Positions 46,404-57,785 of a stretch of 64,000 nucleotides of DNA are shown here, in pieces. The notes beneath the pieces are model-generated. The model saw nothing but the letters and a program-made list of their open reading frames with translations, made no database searches and was not told the DNA's origin. Origin of the DNA: Arenicola marina. Its lineage: Eukaryota > Annelida > Polychaeta > Arenicolidae. How positions within the stretch are numbered: position 1 is the first letter of the stretch; each line of letters starts with the position of its first letter. The stretch spans positions 6,154,823 through 6,218,822 of the forward strand of contig OZ025252.1 in NCBI GenBank assembly GCA_964019135.1, given 5' to 3'. Both the position numbers and the translations under genes were made by a program.

Positions 46404-47823
46404 GCGAAAAGACACGTCTTTTCGCGAAAAGACAGTCGTTCGCGAAAAGACATTTTTGCGAAAGCCACAGACGCTGGTTCAGCTTTATTTTTTGCTGTAC
46501 TATACTTTATAATACTTAATGATAATTAGGAAGAACAAACATCCAATTTAGTCAATCGTATATCAACTTAACTGTGTGCATGAGCCAACGGCTTCTGTTA
46601 GCGTCTTTTCACAAGTGTATCATAGCGCAACCGTGACTGAGCCAATTTAGAATACCAATCCCCAGCCTTCTGTTAACACCTTGCCCATGGCTCACTGCTT
46701 CTGTAATCTGTATGAAAGAAGCTCTTATTTGGAATGGCCAGGTATATTCTGGTTGGGCATGGCATGGCTTCTCACAATTGATGTTAACTGAAGCCAGTTC
46801 TTATTGATGATATCACTTTGGTATCTGGCCTTTTATTGGTTAAACATGTCATTTCGCGCAGAGATAGTCATCCGCGAAAAGACATTTTTGATGAAAGCTA
46901 AAGACGCGGGTCCAGCTTCAATATTTACTTAAGAGTATAGGGCAGAGTAATAAATGATAATTAGGAAGAAAAAACATCCAATTCAACCAATCGTTTATCA
47001 ACCTAGCTGTGTGCATGGGCCAATGGCCAAGCCACTTCTGCAGGCGTCTCAGGCGTCTTTTCACAACTGTATCATAGCGCAACCATGACTTTTCGCGAAA
47101 AGTGTTTTTGCAAAAGCGGGAAACATGGGTCCAGTTCGGCAACCCCCCGGCTTTCTCTTTGCATCTTGCCCCTGTGATAGTGAACAGTTGATCTCAGACA
47201 ACATACCACAAGCGAGCGCTTACTTCATGGATCGACTTCTTCCCCTGCTGAAGGAAAATCTTGTGACCAGTTTGCATTGCGGGACCGCCACATGGCACGC
47301 TTTATGACAGCGTTGAAACTCCCAGACCCCAAGAGCGTTTGCTCCACTGATGGCAAATTATTGGTCACTGCACCAAACGGAGGCAGAAAACCAAACCAGC
47401 GCAAAAGGAAACGAGCTGCAAGGACAACTTCGGTCGTGTGATAGCTGTGTTTGCGCGAAAACAACAGACAGGCCACAGCTGCATTCAGCTTTAATTGCTC
47501 AAGGTTTTATATGTTTGGATATGTATATAGGCCTTATTTCTTTAAGCAATAAATGAATGCTGCTGAATCAATCAAATCTTAGGTCTTTTCTTTGCACAAC
47601 GTACTAAGTTATTCAGGTGCAACCATATCATAGTGCAACCATGCAACCTACACCTCACTAACAAGCAAGCACCCAATCTATGAAAATCTAGCTTATCTGA
47701 GCACTTTGTAACGAAAAGAAAATCTTGTGGTACAAGGCACAAAGTATTTGTAGCTGTTTATTGTTTATCTAAGCAATAACCTCTCATTCTCCTGTCTTTT
47801 CGCGAAAAGAAGTGTCTTTTCGC
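46404..47823. mobile_element. Inverted-repeat element with CGAAAAGAC ends and an internal direct repeat
   Basis: The left end GCGAAAAGACACGTCTTTTC, then gcgaaaagacag, is mirrored by the right end with one or two changes (inverted repeat about 34 bp). CGAAAAGAC also recurs at internal junctions (46433, 46875, 47090). Two ~240-bp segments, 46431-46660 and 46870-47100, are direct repeats sharing tgataattaggaagaa and gtatcatagcgcaacc. No transposase seen; no certain target duplication. Confidence 0.65.
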
Positions 47824-48345
47824 TATAACGGCCAACCCCCCGCCCGGACTAGCTTCCATGTATGTCTTTTTAGTCTTTGGCCAAACCTAGGATACCTCCT
47901 TAGCGCCAGTTCGCTGGTTTGAGCGACAGAGACGGCACGGGCGGATCTAGTCGGGGGGGGGGGGGGTTGCGGGGGCTACGGGGGTTGGACCCCCTGAACC
48001 TGAACCTGATCATACGCTGTTAAAGTCGGCTTCTCCAAGCACCCCCTCCCCCCCCCCGCCGGTCGCAAGTTTTAAGAGAGCACCCCCCGCCCAGGTCGCA
48101 AGTTTTCAGAGAGCAACCCCCCCCCCACCCCTACAAATACAGATGAAATATACAGAGACAATATATACAGTAGGAAAATATAATGAGTGCTCTAGAATCT
48201 CGGCGTGTTATTCCTACAGGCCGGCGTTACTGTTGGTCGATCAACGCGACCTATGTCGGGAGAACGACTGCGCATTAGACCTAAATTATACGACGCGTTT
48301 ATAAGAAAATACTTCCGATGTCCAAAAAATGACTGACGACTCTGC
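47824..48345. other. G/C-run-rich intergenic DNA
   Basis: Contains a G run at 47954-47966 and C runs near 48045 and 48118. Between 48060 and 48125 the phrase ggtcgcaagttttcagagag occurs in tandem, a motif that recurs at 50885-51020. No gene seen. Confidence 0.5.
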
Positions 48346-48349
48346 CCCC

Positions 48350-49118
48350 TGAGTAACGGCGAGGGGGCGGCTGGATAACGGCGAGGGGGCGGCTGGATAA
48401 CGGCGAGGGGGCGGCTGAGTAACGGCGAGGGGGCGGCTGGATAACGGCGAGGGGGCGGCTGGATAACGTCGAGGAAGCGGCTGGATAACGGCGAGGGGCG
48501 GCTGGATAACGGCGAGGGGGCGGCTGAGTAACGGCGAGGGGGCGGCTGGATAACGGCGAGGGGGCCGCTGGATGACGACGAGGGAGCGGCTGGATAACGG
48601 CGAGGGGGCGGCTGGATGACGACGAGGGAGCGGCTGTATAACGGCGAGGGGGCGGCTGGATAACGGCGAGGGGGGGGTTGGATAACGGCGAGGGGGCGGC
48701 TGGATGACGGCGATGGGGCGGCTGGATAACGGCGAGGGAGCGGCTGGATAACGGCGAGGGGGCGGCTGGATAACGGCGAGGGGGCGGCTGGATAACGGCG
48801 AGGGGGCGGCTGGATAACGGCGAGGGGGCGGCTGGATAACGGCGAGGGGGCGGCTGGATAACGGCGAGGGAGCGGCTGGATAACGGAGAGGGAGCGGCTG
48901 GATAACGGCGAGGGGGCGGCTGGATAACGGAGAGGGAGCGGCTGGATAACGGCGAGGGGGCGGCTGGATAACGGCGAGGGGGAGGCTGGATAACGGCAAG
49001 GGGGCGGCTGGATAACGGCGAGGGGGAGGCTGGATAACGGCGAGGGGGCGGCTGGATAACGGCGAGGGGGCGGCTGGATAACGGCGAGGGAGCGGCTGGA
49101 TAACGGAGAGGGAGCGGA
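48350..49118. repeat. 22-bp GC-rich minisatellite
   Basis: About 35 units of GCTGGATAACGGCGAGGGGG plus cg, with gag for gcg and atgacgacg variants. One strand is strongly G-rich, with four or more G-tracts within any 100 bp. It is open on the minus strand in several frames (a 359-codon frame), which is a composition effect. Not attached to a recognised exon. Confidence 0.92.
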
Positions 49119-49340
49119 ATATATAATGTGTGGTTCAGTGTGGGGGGGTGGGGGGGAGGGGTTGGACAAAAGGTAAAGGGGTTCCAATATTACTACAACT
49201 CCTTTTACTACAACCTTTTTATCAATAAATGTTACATAGCCGTATGGAAAACTAGGTTTGTCTTTAATCAATATACATAATATAACTTTATAATATGACC
49301 GACTTCACATGAATTACATAACTATTGTACATAATTACAG

Positions 49341-49600
49341 TCATGAAAGGCGACAGACAACATCATAAATCAGTCGCACAGGCGACTGAACCTGGCGACC
49401 AGAACGACTGGTACGTGGTTCTGTCAGGATAGCACGTGATGTTGTATGCTTTTTGGCGGCCTCAGGTGTTCGTTTTGTAGGGTTTGACCTCTTGTTGGTT
49501 AACCTCTTGTTGGTTGACCTCTTGTTGATTGACCTTCCACTGGTTGACCTGCGGGCTGCTCTCTCCTGGGCGATACGTTCCCCCGTGGTCCGCTCAGCAA
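49341..49600 (-). CDS. Possible terminal exon, basic protein tail resembling a retroelement Pol end
   Basis: The minus strand has a good acceptor (gtctctttcag, AG at 49602-49601) followed by about 86 open codons ending at 49341. The product is basic and Ser/Thr/Lys-rich with short INKRSTNKR-type repeats, and finishes with RTSRSGRQVQSPVRLIYD. Endings of the R-x-SRSGR-x-xxPP/SPxRL type are common at the C terminus of LTR-retrotransposon Pol proteins. No upstream integrase or RT is visible, so this may be a relic, a host exon or chance. Confidence 0.25.
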
Positions 49601-50870
49601 CTGAAAGAGACTGATAAACTGACTGATGTGGTGTTATTAGGGGTAGCCCTGTAACATGGCCCACCGGCCGCATTACAGGGCATTACCGCGTAGCGCTTGG
49701 GGCCTTCAATCTCTGTGCTTAGCTATTTATAAATGTATCCTGGACATGAATATATGACAGATATGTGGCATCTTCATGACATCTTTGTGGAATCCAGAAA
49801 TCGTTGTCGCCACCCCCTGCATGCTCTCAAACGGCAGGCCGTGCTTGGGAATCCATGGCCCTCCGGTCCGCCCTGCGGCTGATGGGCCATGTAACAGGGA
49901 AATTATTATTGGGGGGTGATGGAATATTTTCAACTGGTGAGATTATCTCCCGAACTTGTACCGGGTTTCGACAGATTGGTCGTCCGGCTTCTGTGTTCAG
50001 TACATATAGGACCTAACTGTCACTTCGTTGTGGGAGAGTTTCTTGGCTCATGCGATCTTAGCTTATCTCAGGCATAATGACTTTAAGTCGACTGGGAAGT
50101 TGTGGCAATTGGCTTGCTAACCATAATTTTGTCCACTTTACACATCTGGATTTCTCTGACCTGCTCATCGAGCTCAATTTCAACTAGTGTTTCTTTTTTT
50201 AGGAAATATTGACAGTGTATCCGGTATCCGCTAGCCGCAGCTGTACAAAAGAGTGTAACATAGCAAGAAGGCGCACTCCGGCGAAAACCCGTGCTCGCTG
50301 CGATCAGCGCCCCGGTGCGGCTGCGAAGTACAGGCTTGGCGTTCACGTACTAACGGTCATAATTGTGCTGGCATTAACTGCGTCAACAACCGAAAATCGA
50401 ATACGAACTTTAGTTTCTTCAGGTATCCAAAAGATTAGGCGATGAAAAAGAAGTCATAGTTTAAAACTTGCGACCGCGGGGATCGTGGGCGACTGAAAAT
50501 GTGCGTCCATAGAGCGGGTTTGCCGGGAAAAAAGAACAAACCGAGCGGGTGACATCAATGGAACAAAGCGGATCTTGGCGGTGAAAAGGGGGGTGGGTGC
50601 TTTACCACGAAGCCCTCCCAAACCCCGCATTGCATTACTAACCCCCCCCCCCCACTCCACACACACATACACATCCGGACACTGTCAGCTCTGAGCGCGA
50701 CGTTACACTAATACCTATTAACATGTTGATTTATCACTGCAGAATTAAAGGTGTACATATCCCTGACCTGTTTTTGTCGTTCAATCGGCATCGCGTCTCT
50801 ATTTCTTATGATGCTCCCGAATAAAATTAACCGGTATTATATTTTGACGGGGTAATATATTGGCATTATT
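49601..50870. other. Intergenic, no supported gene
   Basis: Short frames on both strands but none with coherent splice context. A C run lies at 50642-50652. Confidence 0.4.
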
Positions 50871-50877
50871 ATCTTGA

Positions 50878-51025
50878 CAGTCTCCCCCCCGGTCGCAAGT
50901 TTATCAGAGAGTAACCCCCCTCCTTGGCAAAAAGAGAGCACCCCCCCGCCCCCCGGTCGCAAGTTTTTCATAGAGCAACCCCCCCCCCCTTGGCAAAAAG
51001 AGAGCACCCCCCCGCCGGTCGCCGG
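50878..51025. repeat. Short tandem C-rich repeat, ~60-bp unit, 2-3 copies
   Basis: Phrases GGTCGCAAGTTTxTCAxAGAG, then cccccc and ttggcaaaaagagagcaccc, repeat. The same phrase set occurs 2.9 kb away at about 48060-48125, so this is a dispersed sequence. Confidence 0.7.
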
Positions 51026-51133
51026 CCGCCCCCCGATTCAGTCCCAGGAGCCAGGAGCTGGAGGTGATATAAATTTATTTGTATATAAGGCCTACAGGCC
51101 TAAAGCACAAAAAGAAAGCATACATACAATCAA

Positions 51134-52140
51134 TCACTTAGTGCTGGCAACGCTGCTTATGTACAAGTAATGTAACTCTTCTGCTTTTAGAATATATACA
51201 GCTAAATTTCGTAGTTCATGTTTTACTGTGATTTGCATTAGCTCCAGAAAGGTTTCAAAATTGATATGCTCCAAGTATTTCGCATCTGTATATTTGTTTC
51301 TTAACTCGTTATACAGTGGGCATCTCAATAAAAAATGGTATGCGTCCTCTAACACTACATGCCCCTTATCATTACAGAAGACACAGGTTCGATTTTCTAG
51401 AGTCGTTCCACTATATCCACCTGTTTCTATTGCAAGCTGGGGAACACCACATCTATACCTAGCGAGTGCCGATCTGTACTTATAAATATTTACATAGTTG
51501 CAGCAGAGTTCCATAACTATTAACGATTTATACATACAATACGTTGATAGTTTGCTTTGGTTACGCACATGTTCATACCATTGTCTATATGCATTTTCTT
51601 GAGGCGTTTGCTTAAAATGAGTGAAGAACAACGTTTTGTCTCCAACCCCCAACCGATATTTCCAGAATTGCGTCTGTACCATTTCTATTTGTTCTCTTGG
51701 TTCTCCCCATATCTCACAACCATACATAAGTATTGGTAAAACTTTTTTATCAAAGAGAAAAAAAGTTGATTCAAACGGTGATTTTGAACACAGGGCTAAA
51801 TATTTATTTAGCATGAATAACGCTTTGTTGGCTTGGAGACTTAAGACAGCAAGACATTTTGACCAGCATAAAGTACTTGAAAATACAATTCCTAGATACT
51901 TATAGTCAGACACTACCTCGATCGGTTTATCGCGATAAAACCAGTTCTCATTTTGGCGAATGACACCTCTTCTGCGAAATACCATAATCTTAGTCTTTTG
52001 CGTATTAACTTCGAGCCCCCATTATTCTGACAAACCTTTCCAAAAAATCTATAATTTTTTGCAGTCTGCCCACACCATCGGCACAGTTTGCTAAATCGTC
52101 AGCATACATTAGAATCATCAAATTCGTTGTCTTCATCTGT
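51134..52140 (-). pseudogene. 5'-truncated non-LTR retrotransposon, RT C-terminal part
   Basis: Minus strand reads LMILMYADDLANCADGVGRL, carrying the YADD catalytic box, then after a frameshift near 52015 VNTQKTKIMVFRRRG and IEVVSDYKYLGIVFSS. This is the palm/thumb order of LINE reverse transcriptases. A 284-codon frame (51985-51134) continues through MYGCEIWG and a Cys/His segment CVFCNDKGH...HFLLRCP to a stop. Everything 5' of YADD (endonuclease and first RT motifs) is missing, as in typical truncated insertions. Clade not assigned. Confidence 0.85.
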
Positions 52141-52540
52141 ATTGGCCCTGGACGACGCCGTGGAGTTTCTCTACCGAGTCCGGCAATTTGTTGGTCTTCC
52201 AGTCCACTGTTTGTTTTAGAACATGGTTTACGCTCTCGTTGTTGTTGTTTGTGCATCTGAGGTTGGTGTTCAGAAGGCCTGGGATCCTGGTGGTCCTAAA
52301 GTTATCTTTCAGCACAGGAGCGATTCTGCTGTCGAAGTACCTGTCGACATTTGAGCTTCTTCGAGCCTGTGATCAAAGGTGAGTGTATCGTCAGCATCTA
52401 TCACAGCATTTTCTTCGAAAAGGGGCTTAATTAATGATTTCGTTTCTCTGCATAGTGTTGAGTCCAATCTTGTCTTTGGCGAAGTCTGATATGTTTCCTT
52501 GTAGATGTCGGCTGCATGTGATGCGAGACGCGCCTGATGT
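52135..52540 (-). pseudogene. MULE/SWIM-type transposase relic interrupted by the LINE
   Basis: Two minus-strand frames together read ADDTLTFDHRLEEAQ, then after a frameshift near 52350 VDRYFDSRIAPVLKDNFR and TNNNNESVNHVLKQTVDWK. The NNxES-NH-L-K pattern after a FDxxL segment resembles the C-terminal part of MULE-like transposase proteins common in invertebrates. Similarity stops at VVQGQYR (about 52137), where the LINE starts, so the LINE probably landed in this older element. The family call is from memory of motifs. Confidence 0.45.
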
Positions 52541-52659
52541 CCGCCATTTGCTCTGACGTGTACAAATTGCACACGGAACTTTGCCTGTACATCGGAGCAG
52601 GAGTTGGACGAATGGCGAAGTCTGCTGCAGCTCTTCCAGACTTGCCATCTGATCCGCAA

Positions 52660-53312
52660 ATGTACCGCCCGTTCGTTTAGTCGGTTAATTGTTCTAGCAG
52701 TATTTAGAATCTCGCACCTGCTGTATATTTCTGGGGTCGTCGATCATATTTGCATCATTATATACTTGTTGGGGCTTCTTCGATTTCACTTCCATTTTGA
52801 CTCTTTCTAACTCGGTAGGCTTGAGGCGGAAGTAGTTGGTGGTTCCGGTTGTGTTAAGGATGAAATCCATTTTATGTTAAATTTTGAAACAGTCTCTATA
52901 GTCACAGAAAAATGCTGAAGATAAAATTACGGGGTTGGGGTTATCCTTTAGTCAGGAGGACAACAACGCTTAACTGACCTGCCATCAAGCTGACACCCGG
53001 CGCTTTGTAGATTTAACGTCGTATCCATGAAATTACGTGTGTGAATGCTTTTTGCAAAATTTATCATTTTCATTATGTATTATTCGTTAAATGGGCAACA
53101 TGCACGTATATATACATGTCTTTGACCAAATATAGAATTGAATTGAATTTAATTAATTGTAGATAACGTCATAATCAAAGGCTATGAAACCTTGCAATAC
53201 ATTGTATGGGAGTATTATATAACATTCAAGAAATCGGAGATTATGTCTGATCAAGGCAATCTAGCTACCCTTGATTATCCGACGGTCGAATAATAACGTC
53301 ATAGGGTACCTA
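52660..53312. other. Intergenic, no gene seen
   Basis: AT-rich DNA with no supported coding or RNA feature. Confidence 0.45.
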
Positions 53313-53371
53313 ACGTCATAATGTATCCCTATTTACCCGACGGTCGGGTTAATAGGGATACATTATGACGT
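53313..53371. repeat. 59-bp near-perfect palindrome
   Basis: 21-nt arms ACGTCATAATGTATCCCTATT are exact inverse complements, with a 17-nt centre that is itself nearly self-complementary (tacccga/tcgggtt). Partial copies of the same words (ccgacggtcg, taacgtcata) lie just upstream at 53280-53310. The whole can fold into one long hairpin. Confidence 0.9.
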
Positions 53372-53707
53372 CGTGCATTATGAAGTCTCGTACAAAATCT
53401 CGCGTTCTCACGCGAAATCACTTGCAATGGCAGCCGTATCTTCGTGAATTTCTCGTTTTATGTCGACGCTCGAGAAAGTTTCCGAATAATTGTAGATAAA
53501 GGGAACGCAGACACCTGTTACTTGTTGGACATATTTATGAACGGTTCAGGAAGACAAACTGATCGTTAAGAACGTTGGCAAGGTCGGTAATTTCCGATTG
53601 AAGTTGAAGTGCGGCTCGTTGGTGGAGTTGTTTATTTTAGCCTAAGCTAAGCCTAAGGCTAAGCCTCGGCTTCGGGAGACCAATGTTGAACCAAGCGGAG
53701 TAGGAAC

Positions 53708-53828
53708 TCCCGTGGCTAGCCTAAATGTTCAGACGTTACAGTTTGACAGTCTGATGCTGACTGTAACAGTCACAAGAATAAGTGTCAAGACTGTAACGTC
53801 TGAACGTTCAGGCTATCCCGTGGCTAGA
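53708..53828. mobile_element. Small inverted-repeat element with direct flanking repeats
   Basis: Arms 53719-53742 and 53790-53813 match at 22 of 24 positions (gttcagacgttacagt core). They are bracketed by the 12-bp direct repeat TCCCGTGGCTAG on both sides. This resembles a tiny MITE with a target duplication, though 12 bp is long for most families. Confidence 0.55.
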
Positions 53829-56547
53829 CACTGCTAGAACGGTGTATGCACACTTTGACCGCCAGGGGGGGGGGGTGGGGGGAGGGCGGTGGAGATCAGG
53901 GATTAACCTGAGGCTGAAGTGGTCAAAGTGTCCTGCGGTCAAACATCCCGCAGTCAAAGTGGGGGTACCAAAGTGAGCGTAAACTGTTGGAACTTTTGTC
54001 TTGATATGGTTTGTTGTTTATTAACTTAGTATAATATAGCCTATTATTACATTATATAGGTAGCCTCTCCGGAAGAGAATTTTATATAAGTACAATACTC
54101 CTTTTCTTGGGTTACTTGCAAACTAGAGTGCATCAGAATATCTATGGAATTAAAATCATTAAAAAATATTAATAAATAAAAAAGTTATGCCATTTTCTAG
54201 ATTTTAGACCGTGATCTCATTTCTGGCATAAGTTGGGTTAAATTTAATCCAAAATGTAAGTCTTAGGCCTACTTGTTTTAGCTGTATCTCAATTATCGCT
54301 AGCGATAAATGTATAAAATTTTCTACATGCATACAGTGATATATATCACACTAAATTACCCATGTGTTATAATTAAAAATAATTATGAGAATTCAATTTA
54401 AATTTTAATATATATATACCGGTATTAATTAATATGATGTCCTTTTTTTATAATAAAAATTTATAACAAAAGATCCTAATAATGCTATTCAATATTAAAT
54501 ATACATTATATGTAATATGATATGATAGTATAAACCTTTTCAATTTAACTGGTAAAAGGTTACAAAGTTAAAAATTTAGCTAATAAAATATTAAATAAAA
54601 AATAAAATAATACTAATAAGTTTAATATTATTAATAATATATATATTTTTTAAAGGTATTCTCAAAAAAGGTAGGGAGGGGGGTTGTAGTAGTTATCAAG
54701 GCTCCAGCATGTAGTTTCTAGGATTCCTATCTCTGATCTCGGTTGAAGGGTTGGTGCAGGGGGAGGGGTAGGGGGAGGGGCCGGGGTGAGGGAGGGGCTG
54801 CCACCAACTCCCGCTGCAATCCCTGTCAGATATGAAATAATTTTTTACTCACTATTCATTAATTGACTAATTAACTAAGATTTATGAAGCTGCTATGTGG
54901 TCAAGAGTGTGCCAAAGCCTGCCAGGAAGGCTATAAGGCAATGAAAAAATTTACAACCAAAGACAATTTACACAAAAATGGTCATTTTTAAAATAGAAAC
55001 TTTCACACTAAATTGATAAATTGAACGAATATAAACTGTCTCAAAGTAGCAAATAAGCCTTTGTTTATACGTTTTAGTATTTAATAGGACAGAAGGAGAG
55101 GAATAAACAGAGGATGATAATGGATAATGGCAACAAGCCCAACAAATTTAAATGGCACAGGTCTGAAAATCACCCATTATCGCTTTCGCTTTCGCGCTTC
55201 AACTTTCAAGCCATCGGCGCAAGTTTACAATGTGATGGATGATGAAGAAAACATGTTATTCCACGACAATAGGCATCAAAGATTCTCATGAGTCGCGCAA
55301 AATTTGCTATAACAGATTTTCTTTAAATTTAGCCACTTTTAAAACTTCAAATTGTCATAAAAACTAATTAAAAGCATATTTCAACTTTTGGCATTCGCTA
55401 TCATGTACCTCAAAGCATCAGGCAACAGACCGGTTAGTTCTAAAAGACGAATTTACCTAGCGGAAAATGCGAAAACTAAGGGCACCCACTAAAAACCAGA
55501 AATGCGACCACCCCAAGCGGGTCGATCGCAGCGCACCTAGCATGTATTTCAGAGGCTATTATAGGCCATAGCAATACAGGGGACTGAGTTCGAACACAGG
55601 TGCAGTAGAGGAGCGGTAGGGGCCCCTTGTCCTGCGAGCAAGCTGCTGTGGCTACAGCTACCCACTTCAGGAACCCATTCCTCTGTTAGTCTCCCAAGGC
55701 TATACCGCCAACACTGTATATATGCAGCCATGGGCAGAGGGGGGCATGTAATGGAATAGGCACTAACGTCTAGCCTTGGCTACCAATCTATTTGGCCACG
55801 TGTGGGGAGGGGTTGGGTATAGAGGTTCAGGCTATAGACAGGATGGCGTTATAGTCTTCCTACCCCCTTAGTACTGGTATGGTGGGGTAGGGGGTGATAG
55901 GAGGCTGGGGACACTTGGCAGTGGGGTTGTTTTCTGCTTAGGCAAGGCAAAGAAAGAGCCGGGTTAATTGAATGTTTTATTTCTTCTGTTTGCTCTTCTG
56001 GCCGTTTTTTTATATTGACCATATTTTTTTATGCAGACCATTGGTTCAGTATGTTATTTCAGTGCGCTCAAGTATATCTCACTCAATGGAATATAACATA
56101 GCCAATAGATCAGTAAGCCGCAAAGCAACTCATTTATTTACCACACATCGCATTCTCTTTTCGATGGGCTCCCCTTCTATTCTCGATGGCCTCCCCCTTC
56201 TCCATCACTTTTAGAGGTCATCTACCACTTCCACTGTATTCCAGATCTTGAAAGCATCCTCCTCCGCAATCAACTTCATTGTGGAAAAAATAACTTGGTG
56301 CAGCGCAACAAGTCATCCCCAGTGGCAGTCCCGTCAGTTCCATCCTTGCTCCGTATATCCAGCCTCATTAAATAAAAGATCTGCCCTAGATAGGCCTTCT
56401 GTATTCTCCACATTCATGCTCTACATGATATGTGCTCTAGGATGCGCTGTGGTTAATACCTTAACATTGCAACAAATAAATGTTATATATAACAGGATGT
56501 ATCTTACTTGAGGCTGTTTTAACTGTTCTTAAATGATTTAGCTATTA
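53829..56547. other. AT-rich intergenic DNA, no gene seen
   Basis: 53990-54660 is extremely AT-rich. Poly-G-rich runs lie at 53864-53885 and 54755-54790. A ~60-base phrase around 55637 (gcgagcaagctgctgtggct) resembles 44092-44150. No coding region recognised. Confidence 0.5.
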
Positions 56548-57386
56548 CAGTGGTCCCTGCATTATACGGCCCCTCTCTTATACAACTCCCTCCATTATCT
56601 GGTCTTTTCACTGCCCTTTATTATGCGACTCCCTCGCTTATGCGACTTACGACCAAAATTTCAGCTTATGTGACCGGCACACAATATAATCCCTTTGTTA
56701 ACTCTGTTAACTCATCACATGGCGGTGTGGTGTGGCATTGCAGTCGACCAAATTGGCTTTGAACAAACAACACATTGCCCTAATCTTACTGGTTGTTAAG
56801 AAGCAGATGTTTAAGAGCGCATCATTGTTATTCACACCCTTTGGGTACACGTACACAACGGCTGAAAAATGAGCAGCGTGTCGATGTAATTTAACAACAC
56901 AGATCCGAAAAAAAACATAATCAGCATATAGCATCATTTGTTAGACTGAATGCTGATGCTATCATGGATAAGTGGGAAAGAGGAGCCAAAGCAGCATCAA
57001 CGACTCTGAAGCTTAGGAAAATAGTGTACGATGAGCTTTACAGACTGATGTTGGTTCAGCACAGTACAGTCCAAGAACATTCCTCTGACGGGAAAGCTCA
57101 TATATATATATATCTTTATGCGTACTTGAAGTACCTATTGATGTTCTCACTGGACCTAGACCTAAATGACTTTTCTACTTTCAAGGGGTGGCTGAATACT
57201 TCACAGCGACGCCACAATATAAAAGTCTCAGTGCTGCGTGGAAAGTCAGCCAAAGTCTTTAAGACGTGTTTGCGATACTTGAGCGAAACTGCCCATCTTG
57301 GGGCATCCCTCTATTATATAACTCCCTCCATTATGCAGTCTTTTTCGGGCTGGCAGAACAGAAGTCGTATAACGCAGGGACCACTG
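56548..57386 (+). mobile_element. Tigger/pogo-like DNA transposon relic
   Basis: Inverted ends CAGTGGTCCCTGCATTATAC and its complement at the right, flanked by TA on both sides (56546-56547, 57387-57388), as in Tc1/mariner-pogo elements. Internal sequence on + encodes KWERGAKAASTTLKLRK and FSTFKGWLNTSQRRHNIKVS, which looks like the CENP-B-type helix-turn-helix of Tigger transposases. The catalytic DDE part is absent. 839 bp, non-autonomous. Confidence 0.88.
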
Positions 57387-57785
57387 TAATTGGTCTTATA
57401 CTACATCTTTGAGTGGCATATAAGAAAGATGCCTACACATGTTATATACACATATATGCTTATATTTGTGCTTTCTTTGTAGAGTAAATGTTAAAATGAG
57501 CTGCCAAACTGTGTGATGTATGACAACTACAAACAATTGCGGGTAAGTTTGTTTTAGTTACTTTTGAATAATAGCTTCCATATAAAAATGTTATCCAAAC
57601 TGTCATATGCCCAAAAATGAAAGAACATTTGTCACAAGATTTTATCATTATTGTATTGTTGATATAAGATGATTCTGAATTCTGGTATAAGTTCATCAGT
57701 GCAGCTGCACAGTATGTGGCCACCCAGCAAGCCTTGCATACTAGGTTGAAACCAGAAGATGTAGTCCAAAGGGGAGTTATCAATA
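57387..57785. other. Intergenic, no gene seen
   Basis: AT-rich unique DNA between the Tigger relic and the next array. Confidence 0.45.

Noticed and set aside
48192..49271. 359-codon frame with RYPAAPSPLSSRPLAVIQ-type repeats
   Set aside because: Produced by the GC-rich 22-bp array; other frames are open as well; no recognisable start, domain or splice support.
50083..50346. Frame ending FLKKETLVEIELDEQVREIQ
   Set aside because: The stretch looks protein-like, but no acceptor/donor pair or family match could be established, so no gene is called.
56964..57389. Possible stand-alone gene of 141 codons
   Set aside because: It lies entirely inside the Tigger/pogo element, includes its terminal sequence and is best read as transposase remnant.
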